A stretch of DNA of 64,000 bases from Agriotes lineatus (taxonomy: Eukaryota; Arthropoda; Insecta; Coleoptera; Elateridae), in NCBI GenBank assembly GCA_940337035.1, contig CALNHX010003277.1:1-64000 (forward strand), given 5' to 3'. A program made the position numbers and the translations under genes. Numbering within the stretch: position 1 is the stretch's first letter; each line of letters begins with the position of its first letter. The notes beneath the pieces were generated by a model that saw nothing but the letters and a program-made list of their open reading frames with translations, made no database searches and had not been told where the DNA came from. Shown piece by piece: positions 22,348 to 33,110 of this stretch.

Positions 22348-22886
22348 CGCTTACGGCCTTCCTCTTTACCCGCTTAAAATTAGTGCAAGCAGTACGCAGC
22401 TGCGAACAACTTTGCGGATCTGCGTGCCTGAACAAAATTCTTTCGAAATTTTTTCCAAGGTCTCCGTTTTTTCCTTTATAGAAACTTTATTCGTCTCTTT
22501 ATTGTGTATGATGTGCGCATACCTATAAAAATAAACACACAAATATCAATACAGTTCTTGTCATTAAAATACTAGTTTAATTGCGCTTACCTTCCGACGA
22601 TCTCTAAAAGATCTTGAATTTCGCGTTCAGAAAAGTTTTTACCTCTCTTGCGCTTGCAATCCATTATTTTTTATATTTGAAAGCGTAAATATGGAGCAAA
22701 ACTTTTTAATAACCGCCTGCCACAATTATTTAACAACGCTAAACAATTGCTAAAAATCCAGGCCGCTCATTGGTCAAATGAACTTTAACAATCAATTAAT
22801 TTTTAACGCGAAATTAGTTAATCAGAGAACTCTAACATCGCGATTACCTTTATAAGACACACATCAGGGCTTTATAAGACCGACTG

Positions 22887-22900
22887 TTAGTAACCTATAT
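22887..22900 (+). repeat. interspersed repeat R, copy 1 resumes
   Basis: TTAGTAACCTATA continues repeat R after the Harbinger element, exactly as in the uninterrupted copy at 56423-56435, and is then broken again by the TIR element that follows. Confidence 0.8.
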
Positions 22901-23417
22901 ATAATCCGTTCACGATCTTTTTGGGTCAAGTGAGGCTATGACCATCTAGTAATTTTGTTGGCAGAACCTCTGTTGCAACTAAACTCCCTCATGGAAATTG
23001 ACACCTTTTGTGTTAGGTTAGGTTGTTTTCAGTTTAAGGTTATATTTTCTGAATAGGTACATTGTTGCCAGATATTCTCTAGTTTCCACATCGACTCGCG
23101 TTCTTTTAAATTTGGTCTGTCCTTTTTAAATTGGAAGTAGCATCGTTTAATGGAATTTTTTGTTGTAACAAAATTATTTTGGGCATTTTGACTTTTCCTT
23201 TGACGAAAATTAAAATTATTTTTACACATTTGAGAAATCATTTATTTTCTTACGAATATTAAAATAATAAATCTGGCAATGTGGTGGCAAGAAAATGTCG
23301 AACAGACACTGACAGAAAAAAAATGTTGCATCCGCTATATTATCGAATCAGTTAGTCCAACATGAAAAGAAAAAATCATAGCCAACTCTGTCCCAAAAAG
23401 GTCGTGAACGGCTTATA
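22899..23417. mobile_element. small TIR element (about 520 bp) at a TATATA site of repeat R
   Basis: Its left end (TATAATCCGTTCACGATC, TTTTTGGG) is the near-exact reverse complement of its right end (CCCAAAAAGGTCGTGAACGG then CTTA). Repeat R resumes with TACAGGGACTCTA. TA-type target duplication suggests a Tc1/mariner-like non-autonomous element. Internal sequence shows no gene; boundaries are approximate by a few bases. Confidence 0.65.
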
Positions 23418-23562
23418 CAGGGACTCTAATTGCATCATGATTGGTAGCAGAGCCAGTTACTGGCTCTGATTGGTAGAACTTTGTGCTGCCATCTGATAGT
23501 CAATCTTAGAAATACCCCCCGAGTTACTGTCCCAGGCACTCTAGACGGGTTTCAACATTTGG

Positions 23563-23633
23563 CATGAGCACGGCCTGCTGAATTGTGTGACAAATGTCGA
23601 CGTTTCTCAAACAATTCAGCAGGTCGTGGGCAT
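23563..23633. repeat. inverted repeat with 24-base arms
   Basis: CATGAGCACGGCCTGCTGAA and its near reverse complement TTCAGCAGGTCGTGGGCATG flank a 23-base spacer. No coding content is seen. Confidence 0.75.
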
Positions 23634-23775
23634 GAGTGTCTCTACTTGTTTGATTTATGTACGCTGGTACAATGTCCATAAAATCATTTAAAAAACAAAT
23701 TGTTTCTTAGTAATTTTCCTCGTTATTGTTTATAACTAAAGCCATTTGTGGATGGCGCGCTGTCATCAAGCTGAA

Positions 23776-24308
23776 TCATTTGTACATAAGTTTACAAAAC
23801 GCAGCTGTAGTTTCATATACAGGATTTAGCTTATTTTTCATTATAAGGTATATTATGGCTGCTGCTGTTTTGTGGTGTAATAATGCATGAGCGGTGTTAA
23901 CATTCATTTTCTCAAAATGGTTTGGGTTGAAAATGTTTTCTTTTAATTTTGGTGCCATTGTAAGTTCTTCATGGCGTTCCATTTCAAATGTTTCCTCTAC
24001 AGCTGCAAGATTTATACAGTCTGAAGATAGTTTATATTTTTGCACAGTTTTTCCCGTCCAAATAAAATTTCTTATACTGAATTAGTGAATTCGCAATATT
24101 TTTATACACATTAACCGGATCTGGCATTATGTAAAGGTTTTTTGTGCTGGAGTAGGATGCTGACAAACATTTTTAATTTTTCCTTGTCTGTGTGCTGTAA
24201 TATTTAATTTCCCAAATAGCTCTATTCTGTGGACCCATATCTGAAATTACTGATCTTATAGTTACGCCTATTTCATTGGCTCGTCTAATTATATATAAGA
24301 TTTTTTCC
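23776..24308 (-). pseudogene. P-element (THAP9-like) transposase fragment
   Basis: On minus the segment reads WEKILYIIRRANEIGVTIRS, then VISDMGPQN and YIMPDPVNVYKNIANSL. With one frame change it goes on to ELTMAPKLKENIFNPNHFEKM and VNTAHALLHHKTAAAIIYL. These blocks follow the order of the P-transposase RNase-H-like core and the start of its GTP-binding insertion domain. The 5' side is cut at 24308 by the gypsy LTR. It differs from the P-like gene at 36-43 kb in the corresponding positions, so it is a separate lineage. Confidence 0.8.
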
Positions 24309-24515
24309 CAACGGGAGAATTTATCACGTTAAAATCGACCAATAATGCGATCGATTCAAAATCGTTACAACGCGCGTCCAATCGATGCGCCACCTATCTC
24401 AGGATGTGATACTTGAAGAATTGTGCACTGCAATGCCGGTAAAGAGCTAAGCTCAAAATGCACGTTGGATGGCCTAACTCCAGGCGCTAAAAGTTACAAA
24501 AATTGAAACGTAACA
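24308..24515 (-). repeat. 3' LTR stump of the gypsy-type element (208 bp)
   Basis: These 208 bases match 32901-33108 almost exactly, with two or so differences. They start (on minus) with TGTTACGT, the LTR start, right after the polypurine tract, and stop abruptly against a P-element fragment, so about 1860 bp of the LTR are missing. Confidence 0.92.
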
Positions 24516-24528
24516 ACCCCCCTTCTAC
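24516..24528 (-). other. polypurine tract of the gypsy-type element
   Basis: On minus, GTAGAAGGGGGGT directly precedes the LTR start TGTTACG. This is the expected plus-strand primer for reverse transcription. Confidence 0.8.
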
Positions 24529-24902
24529 TTCGATAAGGTGGAAAATTCCCCTAATTTTACACCTTACAACTTAAATGTAAGAAAGAAAAGAAAATGGATA
24601 CTCATATTAATATGTACAGAACCATACTAGGGAACAGAGTACACCAAACTAACGAGGCGAAGTGAGTCAGGGAATTATGGAACACTGTGAAGTCCCATCC
24701 GCACAACGGCGTAATGGAATTCTCTACGACAAGGAGAAATCCCATAATCCACTTAGTTGAGAGTCTACATCCCGTACGAATTACGGTATCCGCAGATACA
24801 ATGACAACCCAATTACAACACGCGATCCCATAAAACTTACACCGTCATGACTCGATCCAACGAGAATAAAGGTGTAACTGAAACACCCCAAATATGATCA
24901 AC

Positions 24903-25960
24903 TTAGAAAACTAGTTCGGACAAGACTGGCAATGACTCCTCAACTCGAAATGCTGGTGTTCTTCGTAGACGGCCATAAATCCATACAAGTGTACAGACCA
25001 ATGCGCTGCTGACTGCAAACGATATACAGCCCAACACGACGACACTGATCACGAAGGCCCGCAAAGGAGGTAGAATCCTGAAACAGAAGCGACTCACACA
25101 GTCACATAGAACCCCCTAAGCGTTGTCAAACCAAAACACATTCAGACGCGCTGACGAAGCCAAGCAGCCGAATAATAGAGATTATTTACACACGGTACCT
25201 ACACACAAACCAAAAAAGAAAAAGCCTTCTCGATCGCTCCAACGACAGCACTGCTGAAATCCAGCTGGTCTACCAATAGGATAGGGATCAACTACCTCGT
25301 CGCTACGATGACAAAAGCGTCGGTGAGGAAAGTTGTCAACTCTCTCTACTATCCTAACACACAAAAAACCCATCCTAACAGCAAAGCCAACTCAACACCA
25401 ACAACACCAGTAGCAAAAACGGCCAAGACGAGGCCTAATCTAGATTACAAGCTACCCGCCCCAGTAAAATCCACCCGCCCCACCTTAGAATTACTATCTA
25501 CAAGAGTATTCACAAAAGAACAAATGAAAAAGCCTTCTCAATCATTCCAACGACTGCACCGCTGGAACCCAGCCAGTCCATCGATAGGATAGGGATCAAC
25601 CACCTCGTCGCTAAGATGATAAAAGCGCCGATGAGGACAGTTGTCGACTCTACCAACCGAAACCACAATTACCCATCCAACCAAGAAAACTACCTCGACG
25701 CCAGCGACACGGGTCGCAAAAATGGCTAAGAAGACAACTAACCTAACTTATAAGCTACCCGCCCCAGTAAAATCCACCCGCCCCACCTTAAAATTACTAT
25801 CTACAAGTAATCTACTTGACAAATTACTTCTTTTGTGTCAGTAATGAAGAGAAAGATAAGAATCAAAGCCGAGAGGAAGCCAAAGAGACGACACAAAACC
25901 ACTGCGAACCAAGATAAAGCAAGAGAAAAGAAGGGAGAACTGCCGAAAGGAAGATTGCTT
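24903..25960 (-). pseudogene. possible third ORF remnant with membrane segment
   Basis: Between integrase and the polypurine tract there is about 1.4 kb that gag-pol does not explain. The last open piece (25097-24903) has a strongly hydrophobic segment (AFVISVVVLGCISFAVSSAL, continuing VCTLVWIY) followed by a short basic-then-acidic tail, as in a type I membrane protein. Upstream frames are broken by stops and by a tandem duplication. An envelope-like ORF3 is possible; nothing diagnostic for entry function is visible. Confidence 0.35.
25218..25835. repeat. two tandem copies of a unit of about 308 bp
   Basis: The blocks GAAAAAGCCTTCTC, GGATAGGGATCAAC, ACCTCGTCGCTA and AGCTACCCGCCCCAGTAAAA occur at about 25218/25526 onward with the same order and spacing. 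The duplication lies in the non-pol 3' region of the gypsy-type element. Confidence 0.85.
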
Positions 25961-25969
25961 TAGGGCTTA

Positions 25970-27374
25970 CTACGGCACTAAACTAGGTCTGCCCAGGGAT
26001 GGAGGTGGCACCCCGAAACAACTATTGCTAACACTAAAAAAAAACAGCGGAGGAGAGGACCTCCTGTATAACTGCACAATCATCGTTACGAGTTCAAGTC
26101 CAAATCTGAAGGTTTCAAATCCTGCACCTTTTCGATTGCCAAAATCGTCTTCCAGTTCGTAAAAACAATAACCAACCTTACGACGAACCTTAAAAGGACC
26201 TATAAATCTAGGAGCGAGCTTAGCATTAATATAATCCGCAGCACTCGACAAAACCTTACTTCTACGCCAAACCAATTGGCCAATATGATAGTCTACGGGA
26301 CGACGCCGTAGATCGTAAGTCCGCTAACTACGCTTGTGGGCTTGCTGGAGCCGAGTTCGAACTCGCTCGAACATCCGACGAAAACCTTACCGACGTTGAT
26401 CAGTATCAACAGGCTGTTCAGGTGGGTCAGTTATATCCCTAGGCTGACGGTGTTCGTCGCCGGTACTTATATAATTTCTACCAAAATTAACAAAATACGG
26501 GCTATATCCCGTAGTCTCATGGTTAGCTGTTCGAATAGCACAGCCAACTGCAGAAAAATGCAAATACCATTTACGTAGGTTTTACTTTACGTACGATGCC
26601 AACATGGTCTTGACAACACGATTGACCCTCTCAACAGGATCAGCACGAGGATAATACAGTGGAGTATAACAAACGTTCACATGATATTTGGCAGACATAG
26701 CCCGAAATTCTCTACTTTTCATTTGTACACCATTGTCACAAATTATGGATTGAGGAACCCCAAAAACGAGAAAGATATCCTCCTCAACATGTCGAGTAAG
26801 CGACTTAGCCGTAGCAGATCTAACTGGAAATAAAGAGACATATTTGCTGAAGTAATCTGAAACAACAAGAATGTGCGCATAACCGCGAGTCGAACGAGGC
26901 AAAGGTCTAACGAAGTCCAAACTAATCATCTGCCAGGGTCGACTGACAACGGGTCGAGATCCCATTAAGCCAGCTGGAGCTTTCTGCTCGGGTTTCTGCT
27001 CTGCACAAACACGACAACTCTGGACATAGCGAAAACATCACTCTTCATTCCAGGCCAAATATAGCGATTGTGCAACTTCCAATACACTTTATAGCCACCT
27101 AAATGTCCAGCTCGGACGTCATCATGATGTTGGCGAAGAAGTTCGGATCTTTATCGTTTGGCACGACAGCCTTCCAATAATCTTGTTCCGTCGCGAGTTC
27201 TGGCACTGGGCAACGGCCATACTTAAACAAAAGGTTGTTTTCAATTCGCCAACGAGGATACTTTTGAGGGTTCTCAGCAACATTGCGAAGCATACCTAAA
27301 TACCAAGGATCGATGGTGTCATGAAACTCATGAGGAGCATCAACTAGATCAACTACCGGAACAGAACGAGACAA
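25970..27374 (-). pseudogene. integrase of the gypsy-type element
   Basis: The retroviral-type integrase joins element DNA to the genome. On minus an HHCC-like part (RAGHLGGYKVYWKLHNRYIW, then a cysteine pair) is frame-broken at about 27100-27050. The DDE core retains SLDFVRPLP (Asp), ICDNGVQ (Asp) and PVERVNR (Glu) at 26965-26582. The C-terminal GPY/F-type module (LAPRFIGPFKVRRKVGYCFY) is at about 26220-26150. Stops between 26580 and 26276 separate core and C-terminus. Catalytic residues survive but the frame does not. Confidence 0.88.
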
Positions 27375-27392
27375 AAAATCGGGAACAACATG

Positions 27393-28986
27393 CTATTTCC
27401 CTTTCCTATGAACAATATCAAAATCAAAGGGTTGCAATCTTAAAGCCCATCTACCAAGTCTACCACAAGGGCCTTTTAATCGATTCAACCACAGGAATGA
27501 AAAATGATCCGTAACAATAGTGAAGTGTACACCTTCCAAATACTGACGCAACCTTTCCACGGCCCAAATGACTGCTAAGCATTCCCGCTCGGTGGTGGTA
27601 TATTTACGCTCAGGACGAGTAAGTGACCTAGACAAAAAGCAAATAACTTTTTCTTCCCCATCAAGATTCTGAGTCAGGACAGCTCCGAGTCCATACGCCG
27701 AAGCATCAGTTTGAACTACAAAGGGTCGTGAAAAATCAGGACAACTTAGAATAGGTGCCGAAATCAAATGCTCTTTGATCGAACGAAAAGCAACATCGCA
27801 TTCCGCAGTCCACACGAATGGAACACGTTTCTTCGTTAGGCGAGTGAGTGGTTCTACAACCGTCGAAAAGTTGGGTACAAAGCGTCTGTACCACGATGCC
27901 ATACCTAATCTGTACCACGATGCCATACCTAAAAAGGACCTAACTTCAGTTACTGACGTAGGCACAGGAATATTTATGATCGCATCCACTTTACTCGGAT
28001 CCACGCGCAATCCATCTCGATCCACCACATAACCTAAATAGCGTAACTCCGAACGACAAAATTTACATTTAGCCTTACTAACGGTTAACCCCGCAGCACG
28101 AAGGCGATCAAAGACTTCCCCTAAAATACGAAGATGTGTTTCGAAGTCGGAACTGACAATAACGATATCGTCCAAATAGACCAAAACATGCGGTTCTAAA
28201 TCTGCACCAAGGGCTCGATCAATAAGCCTCTGCCAAGTCGCAGTCGCATTAGTTAATCCATAAGGCATCCGTTTGAACTGAAACAAACCTCTTCCTGGGA
28301 CTGTAAAAGCTGTAAATTCCCTAGAACGCTCACTCATAAGAACTTGCCAATATGCCTACTTAATATCTAGCGAACTAAGAAACTTCGCGTCTCGAAGGTG
28401 ATTCAAAATCGTTTCTATGAAGGGAAGGGGGGTACGAGTCCTTACGAGTCACAGCATTCAACTTATGATAGTCCACGCAAAAACGATGAGTTCCATCCTT
28501 TTTGGGCACCAACAAGATGGGTGAACTCCAAGCGCTCTTAGCAGGCTCTACGATATCATCCTCTAACATCTTACGCAGCTCTTCATCGCTGATACGTTGT
28601 TTATAAGGCGATACCGGGTAATAACATTGCTTGATGGGAGGTGAATTACCTACAATATCATGTTCAGTCACGGTGGTACTTCTCAAACCTTCACTTAACG
28701 GAACGAATTTCTCATCCAATAACGCTTTTAACTTACTATGTTGTGCCGAGGTCAAACAAAATTAGTCGTGGATAGCAGACACAACAGGTAATTCAGAATT
28801 TGAAGAAAAATACCAAACATTACGCTTAAGATCAGGAACAATTCCCATGGCAACCCAAAAATCGGTACCTAATATAAGTTCTGCAGAAATTTCAGGAACA
28901 ATCAACACAGTGATAACGCTCAACTTTCCCATTAAATTGAAAGGGGTTGCAATACTCCCATTCACACGATTTCCCATTAGCGACAT
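27393..28986 (-). pseudogene. protease remnant, reverse transcriptase and RNase H of the gypsy-type element
   Basis: The protease part keeps only ISAELILGTDFW near 28890; the D-S/T-G active-site segment is not found where the frame jumps at about 29000-29060. RT begins at 28755, shifts frame in a C run near 28433, and hits a TAG near 28356. It then reads MPYGLTNA, the catalytic YLDDI, and FLGMASWYRR with an in-frame 24-bp duplication. RNase H follows with QTDASAYGLGA, TERECLAV and VTDHFSFLWL, ending at 27393. Confidence 0.9.
27886..27935. repeat. in-frame 24-bp tandem duplication in the gypsy RT-RNase H connection
   Basis: CTGTACCACGATGCCATACC and its next four bases are repeated head to tail, giving LGMASWYR twice in the protein. 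The reading frame is kept. Confidence 0.9.
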
Positions 28987-29189
28987 GACATTTTTGGATG
29001 AAATTCCTATCTAATTTAAGGCCTAAATTAATCAAAGGGACTCCAACACGGACACTTCCAAATAAGGTCTCTGATCAGTTTCATTATGTGCTATAATATA
29101 ATCTAAAATAACTTTATAAGGATTTCCACGAGTCGAATTGGTCGAAAATGAAGAGACTTGAGAGATTGTTCGACCAGGTAACCTCTCTG

Positions 29190-30557
29190 CATCTAGTTTT
29201 TTGGAGGCGATCCGCTAGACGATGGCGTCGGTTTGTTCGACGTTGAAGAACGAGAACAACTAGGGCAAGTACGAACGGTCACATCTGGCCTATGACACCT
29301 AAAACACTTCTTCCGAAGAGGCGAAGGACAATTTCCATAAGAATGGCCCGATTTCGAACAATTCCAGCAATTAAACTGAGGTGCATTAGACGATACAGGG
29401 TGAACCTCATAAACCTGTTCCTTTCTAATAGGAGGGCGTCTACAAGCTAAGTCCGGTTCTAACAAAGGTTCTGCACGAGGACGAGGGTCGAAACGTCTAT
29501 CGCGAGTTTCAGCCTGTTCGACTCGTTCCAAAGTCGAATTCAATTCTTCAAATGAATTTGAGGGTGCGAAAAGTAAGTGTCGAGAATACGAAGGTCGTAA
29601 ATTATTTACAATTATTGTCAGCTATTCAGCCATTGACGGCACTACACTCAAACGGTGAAACAAGTTCCGCATAGCAGCTACATACATCGACCTTTCCCCA
29701 CTACCTTGCAAACGTTCCTCAATTTCCCGAAGTAACTTCTTATCATAATCAGCAGGCAGAAACATATGTCTCAAACGAGCCACTAAGCTATCCCAATCGT
29801 GAACATCTTCACGGACCGACCGATACCAACATAACGCATCACCCCTAAACAAATCGATTGCAGATGCAAACAGTTGTGAGGTCGAAACGTTGCGAGCCAC
29901 GCTTATCTCCTCAACACGCTCCAAGAAGGAACTTACCGAAGAAGTCGAACGTCCATCAAAAGTCAGATTCCAGCGAGAGACAGGTACATACTTGATCGAA
30001 GGACGAGAAAGCGATTCATCATCGGTGTCATCATCAGACGACTCGGAAGTACTAACTGCATTAGCGTTGACCGATTGTCGAATAGGCGTACTAGTCGAAG
30101 GTACCAACAACGCAGCCATCGAAGGTCGACGAGCACCCTTCTTAATAGCCCTCTCAATTTCTGCCTTAACCGTGCACGCTCTCAACTTAAGTGCATTCAA
30201 CTCAACTGTTTCCGCGTCAGCATCAGGCGTAACGCGATCCAAGCGTCGTGGCAAATGCATCATCAGAGCCGACATACGTCGAAACGTCGTAGAAGAAGTG
30301 TCCCCCGAAAAATTTGCAATAGCGGATTCCAATTCCACCAGACCACTTTCAATCGCTACTCTATCCGTCGCGAAATCGACTGTATACTCCGGAACCGAAA
30401 GAGTTCTATCGGCCTTATTCTTCAATAAGTTGCGCAAAGATTGGCGCATAACATCAACCGTACCGCTAGGCAACCCAAAACTAGTCAATTCATATTTAAG
30501 TTCATCTTCATGAAGACGACCTACCTCATTCTTCCATACCCCTCGTAAACGCGCCAT
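29190..30557 (-). pseudogene. gag of the gypsy-type element
   Basis: From the ATG at 30557 (MARLRGVWKNEVGRL) the frame runs about 455 codons, interrupted by a TAG at 29622-29624. The middle (WNLTFDGRSTSSVSSFLERV, ALCWYRSVRED) matches the capsid region of Ty3/gypsy gag proteins. Two cysteine-rich knuckles follow (CWNCSKSGHSYGNC and CFRCHRPDVTVRTC) at about 29380-29270. The product would assemble virus-like particles and bind element RNA. The earlier in-frame ATG at 30602 is less likely because the family motif starts at MARLRG. Confidence 0.85.
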
Positions 30558-31017
30558 GTTAAACTCACTAGTACAACCCACAATGTAAGAAATATCAAAC
30601 AAGGCTAAATATTGAAAGCACTATGCTGGTTAGTGTTCAATTATCAATATTAAAATGTCAAAACTCAATCTTTCATACCTCTCCTAGTTCATCAAAACTA
30701 AATATCAAAAAACCTCAATCTTCCATACTTCAAATATCAAAAATCCTCAATCCTCCATACTTCTCATAATCAAATTCAAATATCAAAGGACGAGTTCGCA
30801 AACTTAGGGTGCAGTCCGATTCACGAGCAACCAATTGGTTCTAATAGAAAAATCCAAATCACAAGATAACCAATGGTCCAAAACGAAAATCCAATACCAC
30901 GAAACCCCACGAACAAACGTCCAACTATCCGAACCAATTATCCTGCTTCGGATAATTCAAAATCGAATATCAAAACTTCGAACTAAAATCTGTGCCTTGG
31001 CACCTTTGCAAAAACAT

Positions 31018-31035
31018 GCCCCACGTTCGGCGCCA
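31018..31035 (-). other. primer-binding site
   Basis: On minus, TGGCGCCGAACGTGGGGC lies two bases after the 5' LTR end. It has the form of a tRNA 3'-end complement used to prime minus-strand synthesis. Confidence 0.85.
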
Positions 31036-32458
31036 ATTGTTAGCCCTTATTTCCCAATACGATACAACAATTAAACAACTAAACAATGCATTACAACACA
31101 ATGTCCCTCTGTGCTAATACCTGCTAAGAATCTCTGTCACCAAAAAGGGGTAGCTTGGGAGTCTACGCTCGCGGCCTCTCAGCCGAAGATGGGAGTGGGT
31201 TTTTAAGAACGAATTACCTGATGTTACAGGATCCGGAAAGGGCGCCACGCCGTTGTCTAGCTTCAGTTTTAATACTCCCAGATGAAACGTGTAACGGCGA
31301 ATCTAAATAGCTCATTCAAGAAAACAGACTTGATGCAGTAGCAAATAAAAGTTAAGAGTACATTATTGCACATATAATAACCACAACGGTTCCAAAATAT
31401 ACGACACAGCCTGTACATATGGATAAATAACAACATCCAGATAATTAAAACATACAAGTATGCGATCCAGATAAATGTAACACACAGCCCTATTTAGCAT
31501 AAATACATGTTAAACAACAATTCAAATTCTTGTCCTTAATTAGGACCCAAACTTTTAATTAATGTAATAAAATTCAGCAATATAAATGATTAGGTAAATT
31601 TAGAACAAAAAGAAATGGTCCTTAAACGTTGCGTTCTGCACACGCCAAGATAACGAGCCTTATGCATTCGTAGCTCTATATTTAACGCGATCTACACCTG
31701 GTGATTGTACCGTTTAAACAGATATGTGTAATACGCACTTGCAGAAGCCACATTGGCTTGTAAATTGAGCCGTTCGTGTGACAGTATTACTTCGTTCAAG
31801 TCACAGTAATACCATAAATGAGCATTTAAATGTTAAATATCACATTAGCAAAGTTAACTAGCAAGGACGGATCCTACCATAAAGTCAATTAGAATTTTAG
31901 CAGAAATCGTGAACTTTAAATGTTTAACTATTTTGAACACGTCAGCTCGAGCAAAATTTAATATAGAATTAAATCCCTAACGATCTAAAACTCAACGAGC
32001 TTGGCCGTAGCAATAAGTTATAATTACACAATATTACCAAATAGATTAATTGAAATGCAACAAGTTGCAAACGGTTGTGCTGGTCGGTATTAATTAAATT
32101 AAATCAGTGACGGAGCAATTCTCAAATAAATTCTATAATCATTACAGCATTAAAACGAACAAATCAGCTGCATTAATAACCTCGGCAGCACGGCGCAAAT
32201 TAAGCACTTTAACAACAATTAAAAACAATTAAAGCAACTGAGGCGATAACCAAACCCCAACGAAGTAGAGAGTCCTTTCCACAGCGAACTCCTGCAGGTG
32301 AAATTTCGGCATGGTTCTCAAAATTTTTGGCACGGGGTCCACTTTAGCTTCGCGAAGTCAGCGAATGGGACATGCGAATCGGCCCTTTGAAAGCGGAGCT
32401 TGCAAGTAAATTCGAGCCGCTAAGGAGCTGTCCCAAGGAAATTAGCTGTACAACGACG

Positions 32459-32545
32459 TCTGCCGCCCAAAAAGTCTGCTGCTCAAAAAATCTGCTGCCC
32501 AAAGAGTAGTCTGCCGCCCAAAAAGGTCTGCTGCCCAAAAAGTCT
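32459..32545. repeat. CTGCYGCCCAAAAAG short tandem repeat in the LTR
   Basis: Five imperfect copies of a roughly 18-20-base unit containing TCTGCTGCCCAAAAAG follow one another. They may be a transcription-factor binding cluster in the LTR, but this is only suggested by the repetition. Confidence 0.75.
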
Positions 32546-32556
32546 CCTAATATAAG

Positions 32557-32650
32557 AGGCTTCCAATTAGAAATTTGCACTTAAACGAACAAGGTTACGT
32601 ACCAGGCTTCCAATTAGAAATTTGCACTTAAACGAACAATGTTACGTACC
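32557..32650. repeat. 47-bp tandem duplication in the LTR
   Basis: Two head-to-tail copies starting AGGCTTCCAATTAGAAATTT (32557 and 32604) differ by one base. Confidence 0.92.
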
Positions 32651-33110
32651 AGGGATCACGTGGAATTTTTGCATAGCAATATCTAGCGAAACGCATCCAT
32701 GGAGACTTCAGGCACAAAGAAGTACTACGAGGCCATCATTAATGAACGAAAAGCGGCAAGAAGAGCCCAACACTTGGCACAAAACGAGCGTCTTACGAAG
32801 CCATCCAAAATGGACGCTTACGGCAAGAAAAGCACATCACCGAAGTCAATTCGCTTGTTTGCAAAAATCGATAAAATGAGCATGCCCTTTCAACACCTGA
32901 CCAACGGGAGAATTTATCACGTCAAAATCGACCAATAATGCGATCGATTCAAAATCGTTACAACGCGCGTCCAATCGATGCGCCACCTATCTCAGGATGT
33001 GATACTTGAAGAATTGTGCACTGCAATGCCGGTAAAGAGCTAAGCTCAAAATGCACGTTGGATGGCCTAACTCCAGGCGCTAAAAGTTACAAAAATTGGA
33101 ACGTAACACG

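Larger units (their letters stand above)
19223..22664 (-). pseudogene. SANT/Myb-like partner gene of the Harbinger element, five exons
   Basis: Exons on minus are about 22664-22591, 22522-22355, 20846-20778, 19856-19724 and 19500-19223. All introns start GT and end AG (for example GTAAGC after exon 1, GTAAGT after exon 3). The encoded protein has a trihelix/SANT-like start (KNFSEREIQDLLEIVGR, SQLRTACTNFKR), the KTGGGG...YDDATLYYG linker block common in these partners, and a charged C-terminal coiled coil. A frame change within exon 2 (near 22440) and a TAG at 19289-19291 before the last 20 residues mark decay. Such proteins bind the transposon ends with the transposase. Confidence 0.82.
16597..22886. 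mobile_element. complete PIF/Harbinger transposon, 6290 bp
   Basis: Terminal inverted repeats CAGCCGGTCTTATAAA (16597-16612) and TTTATAAGACCGACTG (22871-22886) differ by one base. TTA duplications flank the element at 16594-16596 and 22887-22889, the target size and TWA pattern known for PIF/Harbinger. It carries the two genes typical of an autonomous member: a DDE transposase (plus) and a SANT/Myb-like DNA-binding gene (minus), convergent. The uninterrupted repeat copy at 56176-56440 shows the site before insertion with a single TTA. Confidence 0.93.
24308..33108 (-). mobile_element. gypsy-type (Ty3) LTR retrotransposon, degenerate
   Basis: Order on minus is 5' LTR (33108-31038), PBS, gag, protease remnant, RT, RNase H, integrase, a region with possible third ORF, PPT and a 208-bp stump of the 3' LTR. 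The domain order RT-RNase H-integrase defines Ty3/gypsy. Very long LTRs and a gag with two cysteine-rich knuckles recall Osvaldo/Ulysses-like elements, but that placement is tentative. Several stops and frameshifts show it can no longer encode full proteins. Confidence 0.9.
31038..33108 (-). repeat. 5' LTR of the gypsy-type element, 2071 bp
   Basis: On minus the LTR starts TGTTACG at 33108 and ends CTAACA at 31038 next to the PBS. Its first 208 bp recur at 24308-24515. About 2 kb is unusually long for a gypsy LTR. No frame within it can be supported; small tandem repeats occur at 32459-32545 and 32557-32650. Confidence 0.85.

Noticed and set aside
29890..30513. 207-codon plus-strand frame
   Set aside because: It lies antisense to the well-recognised gag frame and shows no motif of its own.
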